The notes below the pieces were generated by a model. The model had not been told where the DNA came from. It saw only the letters and a list, made by a program, of their open reading frames with translations, and did no database searches. The position numbers and the translations under genes were made by a program. Positions 1 through 9,622 of a stretch of 64,000 nt of DNA are shown piece after piece. This DNA comes from Pseudomonas putida. Lineage in GTDB: Bacteria; Pseudomonadota; Gammaproteobacteria; Pseudomonadales; Pseudomonadaceae. Location of the stretch: NCBI GenBank assembly GCA_029953615.1, contig CP124529.1, forward strand, positions 2,632,998 through 2,696,997, read 5' to 3'. How positions within the stretch are numbered: the first letter of the stretch is position 1; each line of letters starts with the position of its first letter.

Positions 1-236
1 TCCCCCTGCACCACGCGCACCAGCTTGCCTTGGGTGTTTTCCACCTGGTAATGCAGGCCACGCAGCACACCCTTGATGGAGCGCGAGTGGTTGTCCTGGA
101 CGAACTCGACATTCACGCCGGTTTGCCGGGCGAACTCACGGGCGTTGAATGCCTCGAAGAAAAAACCACGGCTGTCACCGAAAACCTTCGGCTCGATGAT
201 CAGTACTTCAGGGATCGCGGTAGGGATGATGTTCAT
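1..236 (-). CDS. rfbC: dTDP-4-dehydrorhamnose 3,5-epimerase, N-terminal part (runs off the window)
   Basis: Only the first 78 codons are present. The enzyme epimerises C3 and C5 of dTDP-4-keto-6-deoxyglucose in dTDP-L-rhamnose synthesis for LPS and exopolysaccharide, in the cytoplasm. The translation begins MNIIPTAIPEVLIIEPKVFG and continues with the family signatures DSRGFFFEAFN, FVQDNHSRS and GVLRGLHYQ; the His of LRGLHYQ lies in the active-site cupin. I chose the ATG at 236 because it starts like known RfbC proteins. An in-frame ATG nine codons upstream (263) would add MSRKGQLTA and cannot be excluded. The rest of the gene lies before base 1. Confidence 0.9.
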   Translation of the reverse strand, partial: MNIIPTAIPEVLIIEPKVFGDSRGFFFEAFNAREFARQTGVNVEFVQDNHSRSIKGVLRGLHYQVENTQGKLVRVVQG

Positions 237-378
237 GGCGGTTAGCTGGCCCTTTCTGCTCATGTATTGACCCTAGCCGGTCTGGCCGTTTTTTCCGCTT
301 TGGGCTTCAACGGCATTCACAAGGGCTGGCCAGGGTAGATGTCGTGCCGTGTAGCTTCTCCTCCAAGGCTGGGGGTGT

Positions 379-464
379 ATCGATTGTTATCGATTTAATC
401 CCTGTGATAGCTCACGATTTTCCCGATTATCGGGCTTCAAATATCGATATATATCGGTTATAAA
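379..464 (+). promoter_or_regulatory. Probable aguA promoter with a repeated ATCGAT/CCGAT operator
   Basis: A sigma-70-like promoter reads TTCAAA (436-441), a 17-bp spacer, then TATAAA (459-464), giving a start near 471, about 45 bases before the aguA ATG. ATCGAT occurs at 379-384, 389-394 and 443-448, and a perfect interrupted palindrome CCCGAT-T-ATCGGG lies at 422-434, overlapping the upstream edge of the -35. The first two ATCGAT copies are 10 bp apart, one helical turn. The binding protein is not identifiable from this window. Confidence 0.45.
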
Positions 465-515
465 TTGACAAACGCCCCAGCACAGTCCGGCTCAGGGCCA
501 TCACAGAGGTCAATC

Positions 516-1622
516 ATGAAAACCCTCAACTCCACTCCCCGTGCCGATGGTTTCCACATGCCCGCCGAGTGGGCCCCGCAAACCCAGGTGTGGATGGTCT
601 GGCCGGAGCGCCCGGACAACTGGCGCCTGGGCGGCAAGCCGGCGCAAGCTGCCCATGTGACCTTGGCCAAGGCCATTGCCCGCTTCGAGCCGGTAACCGT
701 CGCGGTTTCCGCTGGCCAGTACGAGAATGCCCGCCGCCAGCTCGACCAGCCGAACATTCGCGTGGTCGAGATCAGCAATGACGATGCCTGGGTGCGTGAC
801 ACCGGCCCGACCTTCGTCATCAACGACCAGGGTGAAGTGCGTGGTGTGGACTGGGGCTTCAATGCCTGGGGCGGCTTCGATGGCGGCCTGTACGCACCGT
901 GGAACCGTGACGAGGAGCTGGCGGCCAAGGTCCTGGAAATGGAGCGCTGCCAGCGCTACCACACCGAAGGCTTCGTGCTGGAGGGCGGCTCGATCCACGT
1001 GGACGGCGAAGGCACCGTGATCACCACCGAAGAATGCCTGCTCAATCGCAACCGCAACCCGCACCTGAACCGCGAGCAGATTGAAGCGGTGCTGCGCGAC
1101 CACTTGGCAGTCGACACCGTGGTCTGGCTGCCGGATGGCCTGTACAACGACGAGACCGACGGCCACGTCGACAACTTCTGCTGTTACGTGCGCCCGGGCG
1201 AAGTGTTACTGGCCTGGACCGATGATTCCAACGACCCCAACTATGCGCGCTGTCATGCTGCCATGGAGGTGTTGAAGAACACCCGCGACGCCAAGGGCCG
1301 GGAGTTCATCGTGCACAAGATGCCGATCCCGGGGCCGCTGTTTGCCACCGCCGAAGAGTGTGCCGGTGTCGACCAGGTTGTCGGCAGCCAGGAGCGTGAC
1401 CCGTCGGTGCGCCTGGCCGGTTCGTACGTGAATTTCCTGATCGTCAACGGCGGCATCATCGCGCCAAGCTTCGACGACCCGGCAGATGCCGAGGCCAGGG
1501 CGATCCTGGCGAAGATCTTCCCCGACCACGAGGTGGTGATGGTCCCTGGCCGCGAGCTGTTGTTGGGCGGTGGCAACATCCACTGCCTGACCCAGCAGCA
1601 GCCGGCGCCGCTCAAGCGTTGA
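516..1622 (+). CDS. aguA: Agmatine deiminase
   Basis: 368-aa cytosolic enzyme that hydrolyses agmatine to N-carbamoylputrescine and ammonia, in the arginine-to-putrescine route. It belongs to the peptidyl-arginine deiminase-like (PAD_porph) pentein fold. The C-terminal [11 protein letters not shown] carries the nucleophile, which numbers as Cys357 from the chosen start, the number I recall for Pseudomonas AguA. Other visible family segments are [12 protein letters not shown] (about residue 88) and [12 protein letters not shown] (about 211). The ATG at 516 follows AGAGGT (505-510) and gives the usual length; an upstream in-frame start at 465 would lie inside the promoter. The partner aguB is not adjacent. 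A strong terminator follows. Confidence 0.95.
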   Translation: MKTLNSTPRADGFHMPAEWAPQTQVWMVWPERPDNWRLGGKPAQAAHVTLAKAIARFEPVTVAVSAGQYENARRQLDQPNIRVVEISNDDAWVRDTGPTFVINDQGEVRGVDWGFNAWGGFDGGLYAPWNRDEELAAKVLEMERCQRYHTEGFVLEGGSIHVDGEGTVITTEECLLNRNRNPHLNREQIEAVLRDHLAVDTVVWLPDGLYNDETDGHVDNFCCYVRPGEVLLAWTDDSNDPNYARCHAAMEVLKNTRDAKGREFIVHKMPIPGPLFATAEECAGVDQVVGSQERDPSVRLAGSYVNFLIVNGGIIAPSFDDPADAEARAILAKIFPDHEVVMVPGRELLLGGGNIHCLTQQQPAPLKR

Positions 1623-1641
1623 ACGCACAGTGCGTGAAAGG

Positions 1642-1667
1642 GCCCGTCCCATGACGGGCTTTTTTTT
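1642..1667 (+). terminator. Rho-independent terminator of aguA
   Basis: A perfect 7-bp stem GCCCGTC (1642-1648) / GACGGGC (1653-1659) with a 4-base loop is followed by eight T residues (1660-1667). It starts 20 bases after the aguA stop codon. Confidence 0.9.
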
Positions 1668-1808
1668 GCCGCGGGGACGGTCGGAGGCTCGTGCTGGCAT
1701 ATGTTTTGTATTGTTTTTCAGTTAGATAGCTCGGCCATGCCGCGCTCTCGGATCTGTAACAATCCTTACGTAAATTAGCCGCTCACGGGCCAGGGAGTAC
1801 GTGTAGAA

Positions 1809-2007
1809 ATGAACGCAGCAAGTGAGTCGGCTTTGCGCCCATCGGCAGTGAATCACCAATCGCTCAAGCTTGTGGCGAAGTGGTTGAAACACCATGGAAG
1901 CATCAGGGTCAGGACGACCGACCCACGACGTCTGCTTGCCGGACGATACCCCCGAAGGGCTGATCAGCGAAGCAGAAATGCAGGCGCTGATGGCGGTTTG
2001 GCACTGA
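1809..2007 (+). pseudogene. Small hypothetical gene, probably split by a +1 frameshift
   Basis: The ATG at 1809 follows a good ribosome site (GGGAG at 1795-1799). The frame starts MNAASESALRPSAVNHQSLK and then runs out into the REP repeat, which is implausible for a real C-terminus. Near 1890-1910 the next frame becomes sensible: it encodes an acidic tail, PDDTPEGLISEAEMQALMAVWH, and stops at 2005-2007, just before the repeat. Joining the frames by removing one base gives a 65-aa protein. I do not recognise it. Five larger genes here show the same +1 defect, which is the main reason for this reading. The rest of 1668-2141 holds only this ORF and a REP pair. Confidence 0.35.
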
Positions 2008-2027
2008 TCGACTCGGTATTATCTGTA

Positions 2028-2131
2028 CCGGCCCCTTCGCGGGCTCGCCCGCTCCCACAGGGACATCACATGTCTCAAACCCTGTGAAATATCTGTGGGA
2101 GCGGGCGAGCCCGCGAAAAGGGCCGCTACAG
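2028..2131. repeat. Inverted pair of 35-bp P. putida REP elements
   Basis: A REP copy of the type CGGCCCCTTCGCGGGC...GCCCGCTCCCACAGGG lies at 2028-2062. Its inverted partner (CTGTGGGAGCGGGC...GCCCGCGAAAAGGGCC) lies at 2093-2125. The pair separates two convergent genes and could form a transcription-stopping cruciform. Confidence 0.85.
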
Positions 2132-2141
2132 GCAATAAAGA

Positions 2142-4224
2142 TCAGAAGCTGTAGCTGCCAGTCACCACCAGGCTGCGCGGGTCACCCACCTGGATCTGCG
2201 CCGCACTGGTCGCCGAGCTGTAGTAGGTCTTGTCGGCAATGTTGCTCAGCGCCGCCCGCACATCCCAGTCGTGCGTGCGGTACCCCGCCAATGCATCCCA
2301 GCGGCCATACCCCGGTAGCACCGTGGTGTTCTGGTTGTCTGCATAACGCTCACCCACCAGTGTCACGCCGGTTTCGGCGTACCAGCCCAGCTCCGGTTTC
2401 CAGGTCACGAACAGGCTGGCGTTGCGCTTGGCCACGTCATTGATGCGGTTGCCTTCCTGGCCGTTGTTGTCCTTGACGATGGTCGCATCCTGCAGGCCGA
2501 TGCCACCGCGTACATACCAGTTGCCAAAGACATTGCCGGTGGCGGTCAGCTCGATGCCGCGCGAACGCTGCAAGCCGCTGAGCAAGATGTTTGCCGGGTC
2601 ATGCGGGTCGCGGGTGCGGCGGTTGTAAAGCTCCAGCTCGTAGAGGGCCAGCGTGGTGGTCAGGCGCTGGTCGAACCAGTCGCTTTTCACGCCGATTTCC
2701 TTCTGCCGGGTTTCTTCCGGCTTGGTCTCGTTGGTGTTGCCCTTTGCGCCCGGGGTGATGCCGATCAGACCGCCCCCCACCGGTGAGAAGGTCTTGCTCC
2801 ACGAGGCATAGAACGAATGGTCGCGCCACGGTGTGTAGACCAGGCCCAGGCGTGGGCTGGTGCTATTGCTGTCCTGTGGTTCGCGGCGGCCATCCTTGTC
2901 GGTGGTCTGCACTTCGAACCGGTCGAAGCGTACGCCGGCAAGCACCTGCCACTGAATCGTTCAGGCGGATCTGGTCTTGCAGATAAAGGCCGCGGCTATC
3001 GACCACGGTGTGGTTGTCGCTCCACAGCGCCAGGTTGCCATTGAGTTGCTGGTCGCGGCCGGGCTTGCCCAGGCCTTGCAGCTTCTGGTCGACCGCTTTA
3101 TAGAGCACCGGGTCACGCTTCTGGTTGCCGAACTCCAGGCCCAGCAACAGCTTGTGCTCCAGGCCCAGGGTGTCGAAGTCGCCCTCGGCCTCCAGGTTGT
3201 TGAACAGGTTGCGGGTGTTCAGGTCCTGCTGCCAGCGCTGGCGGGTCAAGGTGTCGGTGTTGGCGTCGTAGCCCGTGACGTAGGTGTTGTCGAACTCGCT
3301 GTCGAGTTTGAACAGGCCCAGGCTGTGGCGCAGCTGCCAGGTTTCGTTCAGCTGGTAGTTCAGGCGTGAGCGCAGCGACTGGGCGCGGTCGTCGATGTAG
3401 TCGCGCTGGTCGCCATAGGTGGTGCTGCGGCTGACATCGGCCGGGCGCCCGTTGACTCCGGGGATGCCACGGTCCGGGGTGCGGTTGTAGCGGCTGTATT
3501 CGTATTGCACCAGCCAGTTCAGGTCGGGGGTGATTTGCCAGCTGATCGAGGGAGCGAACAGCTGGCGGCTGCCTTCGATGCCGTCGCGGAAGCTGTTGTT
3601 GTCCTGGTTGCCCATATTCAGGCGCAGGCTGACGGTGTCGCTGGGGTCGGCGCTGAGGTCGGCATACAGGCTGCGCAGGTCTTCGCTACCGGCCTGCGCC
3701 TCGATGCTCGAACGGCGGCCGGGCTCCGGCGCCTTGCTCACCCGGTTGACGATACCGCCCTGGCTACCACGGCCATACAGCACCGCTGCCGGCCCCTTGA
3801 GCACTTCGACCCGCTCGATGTTATGCAGGTCGCGAATGTACTGGCTGTCGTCGCGAATACCGTCGAGGTAGAAGTCGTTGCTGGCCTCGAAGCCGCGAAT
3901 GCGCACGCTGTCGAAGCGGGTGTCGGCACCGCTGCTGACGTTGGGGATGCCTTCCAGTGCCTTGCCCAGGGTATTGCTGCCGTAGTCCAGCACGTTGGCG
4001 GTCTTTACCGTGTCGATGGCCTGCGGCACATAGCGCACAGGCGTCGAGGTGCGGGTCGCAGTGCTTACCTCCTTGACCCGCGGGTTGTCCTTGTCGCGCT
4101 CGCTGTCGGCGGTCACCGACAGTTCCGGCAGGGTGGTGGAGGCGGCACTGGCCAGGCCGGCGCTGAACAGCAGCGACAGGCCAAGCGTCAGCGGTGAAAG
4201 ACGGCAGGGTACAAGCATGAGCAC
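2142..4224 (-). pseudogene. TonB-dependent siderophore receptor, disrupted by a single-base frameshift
   Basis: Outer-membrane beta-barrel receptor for a ferric siderophore; 693 aa once the frames are joined. The first frame (4224 down to about 2956) has a signal peptide ending near GLASA, a plug domain with VRIRGFEASNDFYLDGIRDD and VEVLKGPAAVLYGRGSQGG, and the start of the barrel. The second frame continues the barrel and ends in the expected SLVVTGSYSF with terminal Phe. The break is at base 2955: reading GAT-T-CAG-TGG, removal of the extra base gives LNDQWQVLAGVRF. The start may be GTG 4224 or ATG 4218. No FecA-type N-terminal signalling domain is seen. It is either a true pseudogene or a sequence error. 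Confidence 0.9.
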
Positions 4225-4722
4225 ATCCGGATCGAGCAGGTGAAAAAGAGTTGCGGATGTTAATGCTTGCTATTTGCTATTGCATAAGTATTTGTAAAGG
4301 GTTGTCATTACATCTGTGTCTGTTTGTTACAGCCCCTCTGCGCCGCCTTTCCCTCCAGGAACAGCCTTGCGCTGCGAACGCGCCCGGACAGGAAAATTGT
4401 CCGTTCGATCAAAAGGCTATTTCCCACACAAGATAAATTGTCCGCTGATAGCGCGAACCTGCATGGAAATGCACCAGACCCGCCGGTGATTTTGGTTATA
4501 TCAACCTGCATTTCACGACTTTTTGACATTTGTAATCGCACACGGCTAGGATTCGGCCAACGCCTGCTGGCCATGATTTTGGCCGTGCTGCTGCCAGAGG
4601 TCGCCGTGTGATTACCGGCAGGCCTTCCAGTCTGGATCCGCATAGCGTCGAACCTACGAAGGGGCGTTGGTTCCTGGCGTCATATTGCAGAGCGTTTTTG
4701 ATTAAGAAATAAGGAAAACAAC
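4225..4722. other. Divergent intergenic region without genes
   Basis: 498 bases between the two outer-membrane protein genes. It is AT-richer than its surroundings and holds the porin promoter described separately. Short open frames here have no ribosome sites. I could not identify a convincing Fur box for the receptor gene. Confidence 0.5.
4523..4552 (+). promoter_or_regulatory. Probable sigma-70 promoter of the OprD-family porin
   Basis: TTGACA (4523-4528), an 18-bp spacer and TAGGAT (4547-4552). The implied start is near 4559, leaving a leader of about 165 bases before the ATG at 4723, which is preceded by TAAGGAAAA. Confidence 0.5.
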
Positions 4723-6042
4723 ATGTTGAAAACCAGGATCAGCCTGGTCGCCCTGGCGATGATCGCCGCGACCCAGGCACAGGCCAATGACCAGGCCGAC
4801 AGCAAAGGCTTCATCGAGGACAGCCACGCCAACGTCCTGCTGCGCAACGCCTACATCAACCGCGACAAGAAACACGGCACCGACGACCAGATCGAATGGG
4901 GCCAGGGCGTCATCGCCAACTTCTCCTCCGGCTTCACCCAGGGCACCGTCGGTGTCGGCGTCGATGCATTTGGCCTGTACGCCGTGCGTCTGGACGGCGG
5001 CAAGGGCCACAACGGTGGCGCCGGTGTCGACTTCTTCAAGCCTTCGGACTTCAAGGACGAGAACGGCAACGCCAACTCGCCGCACAACCTGGCCCGTGGT
5101 GGCGCTGCAGTGAAGTTCCGCATCTCCAACACCGTGCTCAAGTACGGTGACCAGATGCCGGCACTGCCAGTGCTGCAGTACGACGACGCTCGCCTGCTGC
5201 CAGAAAGCTTCACCGGTACCCTGATCACCTCCAAAGAGATCCAGGGCCTGGAACTGAACGCCGGCCGCTTCACCCAGGAAGCGCGCAAGAGCGCCGAGCG
5301 CCGTGACGGTGGTGGCCTGAAGTCAATCAACGTGCTCGGTGGTAGCTACAAGTTCACCGACAACTTCACCGCTTCGCTGTACACCGCCGACAACGAAGAC
5401 GTGATGAAGAAGCACTATCTGGGCCTGAACTACGTCTTCCCGATTGCCAGCGACCAGTCCCTGACCCTGGACTTCAACGGCTACAAGTCGGACATCGACA
5501 ACAAGTTCGTCAAGAGCGCCGAACTCAACGGCGACTCCAACACCATCTGGAGCCTGGCAGCCACCTACGCGTACGGTGCGCACTCGTTCACCATCGCCCA
5601 CCAGCGCAGCACCGGCAGCACCGGCTACAACTACGGCTGGTACCAGAACGCGGGTGGCGTGGGTGACGGTGGTTCGACCATCTACCTGGCGAACTCGTAC
5701 TGGTCCGACTTCAACGCCGAAGACGAGCGTTCCTGGCAGCTGGGCTACGGCCTGGACTTCGGTGCCTATGGCATCCCGGGCCTGACCTACAAGCTGGCCT
5801 ACGTGGTGGGTGACAACATCAACACCCGCAACGTCGCCAACCCGCAGGGCTTCGGTGAAGGTAAAGAGCGCGAGATCTTCAACCAGATCCGTTACGTGGT
5901 GCAGGACGGCCCGGCCAAGGACCTGTCGATCAAGCTGCGTAGCTCGTTCGTGCGTACCAACAACGCCGTGCAGCAGAACGGTTACAACGACGACGGCAAC
6001 GAAGTCCGCGTATTCGTCGAGTACCCGATCAGCATCTTCTGA
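4723..6042 (+). CDS. OprD-family outer membrane porin (OprE/OprQ type)
   Basis: 439-aa porin of the Pseudomonas OprD superfamily, an 18-stranded outer-membrane barrel for small solutes such as amino acids. The signal peptide ends at TQAQA (about residue 22). The mature start, then SHANVLLRNAYINRD and VGVGVDAFGLYAVRLDGGKG, are diagnostic of the family. Aromatic and glycine-rich strands alternate to the end, and the protein closes with VFVEYPISIF, terminal Phe included. Length is normal. At this chromosomal position KT2440 carries, as I recall, a porin called OprE3/OprQ; the substrate is not readable from sequence. The ATG is preceded by AAGGAAAA. Confidence 0.9.
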   Translation: MLKTRISLVALAMIAATQAQANDQADSKGFIEDSHANVLLRNAYINRDKKHGTDDQIEWGQGVIANFSSGFTQGTVGVGVDAFGLYAVRLDGGKGHNGGAGVDFFKPSDFKDENGNANSPHNLARGGAAVKFRISNTVLKYGDQMPALPVLQYDDARLLPESFTGTLITSKEIQGLELNAGRFTQEARKSAERRDGGGLKSINVLGGSYKFTDNFTASLYTADNEDVMKKHYLGLNYVFPIASDQSLTLDFNGYKSDIDNKFVKSAELNGDSNTIWSLAATYAYGAHSFTIAHQRSTGSTGYNYGWYQNAGGVGDGGSTIYLANSYWSDFNAEDERSWQLGYGLDFGAYGIPGLTYKLAYVVGDNINTRNVANPQGFGEGKEREIFNQIRYVVQDGPAKDLSIKLRSSFVRTNNAVQQNGYNDDGNEVRVFVEYPISIF

Positions 6043-6060
6043 TCCTGATCTGATGGCCTA

Positions 6061-6164
6061 GGGGCTGCTTTGCAGCCCATCGCGACACAAGGCCGCTCCT
6101 ACAGGCGGACGCAATCCCCTGTAGAAGCGGCCTTGTGTCGCGAAATGGCCGCAACGCGGCCCCC
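6061..6164. repeat. Inverted REP pair, 'GCGACACAAGGCCGCTCC' type
   Basis: The left arm runs GGGGCTGCTTTGCAGCCC then ATCGCGACACAAGGCCGCTC; the right arm is its inverse (GCGGCCTTGTGTCGCG then GCCGCAACGCGGCC). This is the second REP class of the window, distinct from the 'TTCGCGGGC..GCCCGCTCCCACAGG' class. It separates convergent genes. Confidence 0.85.
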
Positions 6165-6169
6165 GGCTT

Positions 6170-7835
6170 TCACGCCGGCTCCACTTCCCTGCGCCGTACC
6201 CCGGCAACCTTCGCCTCTCCCTCCCCAGTCTCCGGCGCAAAGCTGTCACTACGCGCCATCCGCCACATCCGCGCATAAAACTCGCTTTCAATCGAGCCAC
6301 TGAGCAATTCGCCCGGCTTGAGGAATGTGTGCAAGTCCGAGAACAGCCCGATTTCGCTAGGGCTGATACGCCGCGCCAGGTGCTTGGGCTTGAGCTCCGA
6401 AGGATGCTCCAGGCCCGCGGCAGCCAACATTTCGGCCAGCGCATGCAGCGTGTTGGCGGTGGAAGCTGGCCACCCGTTCGGCCTTGTCCGGTACCACCAG
6501 GGCACGCTGGCGCAGCGGGTCTTGCGTGGCCACGCCGGTCGGGCATTTGTTGGTGTGGCAGCTTTGCGACTGAATGCAGCCGATGGCGAACATGAAGCCG
6601 CGCGCGGAGTTGACCCAGTCCGCCCCGATGGCCAGCACGCTGGCGATGTCGAAGGCACTGACGATCTTGCCTGCCGCGCCAATGCGGATGCTGGTGCGCA
6701 GGTTCAGGCCGACCAGGGTGTTGTGCACGAACATCAGGCCTTCGCGCATCGGCACGCCGATGTTGTCGCTGAATTCGCGTGGCGCCGCACCGGTACCACC
6801 TTCCTTGCCATCGACGACGATGAAGTCCGGCGTGATGCCAGTGGCCAGCATGGCCTTGGCAATGCCCATGAATTCCCAAGGGTGGCCCAGGCAGAACTTG
6901 AACCCCACCGGCTTGCCGCCCGACAGCTCGCGCAGGCTGGCAACGAACTGCAGCAACTCGACCGGGGTGCGGAAGGCACTGTGCGCTGCCGGCGAGATGC
7001 AATCCTCGCCCTCGCGCACGCCACGGGTGGCAGCAATCTCGGGGCTGACCTTGTGCCCCGGCAGGATGCCACCGTGGCCCGGCTTGGCGCCCTGGCTGAG
7101 CTTGATCTCGATCATCTTCACCTGCGGCGAGCGTGCCTGCTCGGCGAAGCGCTGCGGGTCGAAGCGGCCGTCCTCGGTGCGGCAGCCGAAGTAGCCGCTG
7201 CCGATTTCCCAGATCAGGTCACCGCCGTGTTCGCGGTGGTACGGGCTGATGCTGCCTTCGCCGGTGTCATGGGCGAATCGGCCCATGCGTGCACCACGGT
7301 TGAGGGCAGCGATGGCGTTGGCACTGAGGGCGCCGAAGCTCATGGCCGAGATGTTGAAGATCGACGCCGAATAGGGCAGGCGGCATTGCGGCCCGCCGAT
7401 GGCGATGCGGAACGATGCCGGGTCTGGCGTGGCCACCGGCAGCATGGAATGGCTGATGAATTCGAAGCCGGGCTTGTAGGCATCGTTGAGGGTGCCGAAG
7501 GCTTTCTCGGCACTTTCGTTCTTGGCCCGGGCGTAGACCAGCGAACGCTGCGAGCGGGAGAACGGCAGCTTGTCGTCGTCGCCCTCGATCAGGTACTGGC
7601 GGATTTCCGGGCGGATGGTTTCGATCAGGTAGCGGATGTTGCCCAGGATCGGATAGTTGCGGCGCACGGCGTGGTGGCTTTGGCGCAGGTCGTTGAGGCC
7701 GACCAGGCTGAGCAGCGCGGTGGTCAGTGTCAACGGCCACAGCCAGGCATGCTGGGGTAGCAGCGGCAGGCTGGCGACGGTGAACAGCAGGCAAAGGGTG
7801 AGGCAGGCATAGCGGCTGGGTAGAGAGTGTTTCAT
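6170..7835 (-). pseudogene. FMN-binding glutamate synthase-like protein (GltB domain 2), frameshifted
   Basis: 554 aa after correction. The N-terminus has two hydrophobic segments (residues 8-27 and 30-46), so the protein is probably membrane-anchored. The rest is the GOGAT central/FMN domain: FNISAMSFGALSANAI, GGDLIWEIGSGYFGCR, KLSQGAKPGHGGILPG, DGKEGGTGAAP and the Cys-rich IGCIQSQSCHTNKCPTGVATQ. It lacks the glutaminase and C-terminal domains of true GltB, so its reaction is uncertain. The frame breaks at 6455-6456, where one extra base turns VASFHRNTLHALAEM into a false frame; the correct C-terminus ends at 6170. It stands alone, convergent to the porin. Confidence 0.88.
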
Positions 7836-7939
7836 GGGTCCATCGCAGGCAGGATGACCGGGCCTAGGATAGGCAAAGGTGGGGAGGGGAAAACCTGGGT
7901 AATCGGTAAAAGACTGTTACCTGATTGTGATTGTGTTGC

Positions 7940-8232
7940 CTGTGCTGGCGTCATCGCCGGCAAGCCAGCTCCCACAGGTACTGCGCATGGCTTGAAATCG
8001 GTGCGGTCGAGGTAGGGGCAACTGTCTTGCCCAATTTCTCAAAGCGGCACCACCCTGTGGGAGCGGGCATGTCGAGGCGTCGAACCGCCGCGAACACCGG
8101 CGCAGCCGGTGCCAGCCATCGCGTCGCCTGCTTCGCGGGCTTGCCCGCTCCCACAGGGGATGGTGCAGTCCCGAGGTTCACGCTTTAACTGTGGGAGCTG
8201 GCTTGCCGGCGATGAGGCCAGCACAGGCGGTA
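7940..8232. repeat. REP cluster in a 418-base gene-free gap
   Basis: Four REP-like arms: CATCGCCGGCAAGCCAGCTC (about 7950), GTGGGAGCGGGC (about 8058), TTCGCGGGCTTGCCCGCTCC (about 8135) and GTGGGAGCTGGCTTGCCGG (about 8191), with GCGCAGCCGG-type palindromes between. No gene is supported in 7836-8253. Confidence 0.75.
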
Positions 8233-8253
8233 CAGTTCCTCCCCATAAAATTG

Positions 8254-9621
8254 TTAGTGAGGCAACAGCACACTGACCCGCAACCCACCTCCCTCGCGGT
8301 TCGCCAACCGCAACTCGCCCCCATGGCTGGTAGCAATCCGCTGGGCAATGCTCAACCCCAGCCCATACCCCCCGGACGCCTGGTTGCGCGACCCTTCACC
8401 GCGCACGAACGGGTCGATGATGGTCGCCAGCAGGCCCGGCGCAATCCCTAGCCCGCGGTCGTCGATATGAATGAACACCCCGGTGGTCGCCTGCTCCAGC
8501 GTGACCGAAACCTCCTTGGCATAACGCAACGCATTGACCAGCAGGTTCTGCAGGCAGCGCTGCAGCAGCAGGGCATCGGCCCGCAGGCTGCCCGCCTGGC
8601 CATGCACCGGCAGCGGCTCTTGGGCAGTGGCCAGCTCGGCGCACTGGCGCGCCACCAGCCGGTCCAGGTCCACCTGCTGCAAGTTCTGCTGCTCCCCCGC
8701 GCGCAGGTAATCGAGCACCTGACCGATCATGTCGTCCATCTGCGTGATGTTCTGCCGCAGGCGCTGCCGGTGTTCGTCGTCCGGCAGGCGCTCCAGGCGC
8801 AGGCGCATCCGCGTCAGCGGGGTGCGCAGATCGTGGGACACGGCGGCCAGGAAGTAGGCCTTGTCGTTGACCATCGCGATCAGCCGCTGCTGCATGGCGT
8901 TGAAGGCCTGGGCCGCCTGGCGCACTTCCTCCGGGCCATCCAGCGCCAAGGGCGGCTGCTCGAGGTTGCTACCCAGGCCGCGCGCGGCATCGGCCAGGCG
9001 CCGCAGCGGGCGCAGGCACAGGCGCACCGCGATCAGGCACACCAGCAATACCGCGACGATGCGCAGCGCGTACACCCGCAACAGGTAATCGCTGATCAGT
9101 ACCCAGGCTGACTCGCCGCTCCACCCTTGCAGTTCCTGGCCTTCGATAGTCAGCCAGTGCCCATCGGCCAATGGCACCGCGAACTGCAGATGCGCCTGGG
9201 CCGTACGCAGGCCGAACAGGCTGCGCCACACGATCGGCTGGCCCTGTTCGTCGGTCAACTGCACCTTCATCAGGCGCACGTTCTGGGCCTGCCCCAACTC
9301 GTACTCAAGGGCCTGGTGCAGCAACAGTTCGATACGCCTGCGCCCACGGCGCTCGTCCTGCACCGGCGTGGGCAGGGCTTCGCTGCAATGCAGTTGGTAA
9401 TGCGCTGGCGCCCGCAGTGCACCTGCGCGGCAATCTGCCTGGGCGATCAACGGCGCGCTGCGGGCGGCGATGAGCCGGACAGGGGCCTCGAGTACCTGGG
9501 CAAAACGCACATCGAACCAGATGCTGCTGGACATCAACTGGATCAGCACGGTGCCGCTGACCATGATCAGCAGCAACTGGCCGAACAACGTGCGTGGCCA
9601 CAGCCGGTGCAGCCTGCGCAT
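8254..9621 (-). CDS. Sensor histidine kinase (two-component system)
   Basis: 455-aa inner-membrane kinase. TM1 lies at residues 13-32, followed by a periplasmic sensor region of about 130 residues and TM2 near 183-203. Then come a HAMP region (LRPLRRLADAARGLGSNL), the HisKA box AVSHDLRTPLTRM with the phospho-acceptor His near residue 262, and the HATPase domain with NLLVNALRYA, DDRGLGIAP and GYGLGLSIAQRI. Its start lies one base after the stop of the response regulator upstream, so the two are cotranscribed. The pair diverges from a FhuE-like TonB receptor, an arrangement like PfeR/PfeS-PfeA, so a role in siderophore receptor control is plausible. The signal is unknown. Confidence 0.9.
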   Translation of the reverse strand: MRRLHRLWPRTLFGQLLLIMVSGTVLIQLMSSSIWFDVRFAQVLEAPVRLIAARSAPLIAQADCRAGALRAPAHYQLHCSEALPTPVQDERRGRRRIELLLHQALEYELGQAQNVRLMKVQLTDEQGQPIVWRSLFGLRTAQAHLQFAVPLADGHWLTIEGQELQGWSGESAWVLISDYLLRVYALRIVAVLLVCLIAVRLCLRPLRRLADAARGLGSNLEQPPLALDGPEEVRQAAQAFNAMQQRLIAMVNDKAYFLAAVSHDLRTPLTRMRLRLERLPDDEHRQRLRQNITQMDDMIGQVLDYLRAGEQQNLQQVDLDRLVARQCAELATAQEPLPVHGQAGSLRADALLLQRCLQNLLVNALRYAKEVSVTLEQATTGVFIHIDDRGLGIAPGLLATIIDPFVRGEGSRNQASGGYGLGLSIAQRIATSHGGELRLANREGGGLRVSVLLPH

Positions 9622-9622
9622 G

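Noticed and set aside
4225..4330. Fur box upstream of the frameshifted TonB receptor
   Set aside because: An AATAGCAAATAGCAAGCATT stretch is AT-rich but matches the 19-bp Fur palindrome poorly.
4308..4643. 111-aa and 95-aa frames between receptor and porin genes
   Set aside because: Overlap the porin promoter, no ribosome site, no recognisable protein.
7836..8253. CRISPR-like repeat array
   Set aside because: Repeats are inverted, irregularly spaced and match REP elements found all over the window.
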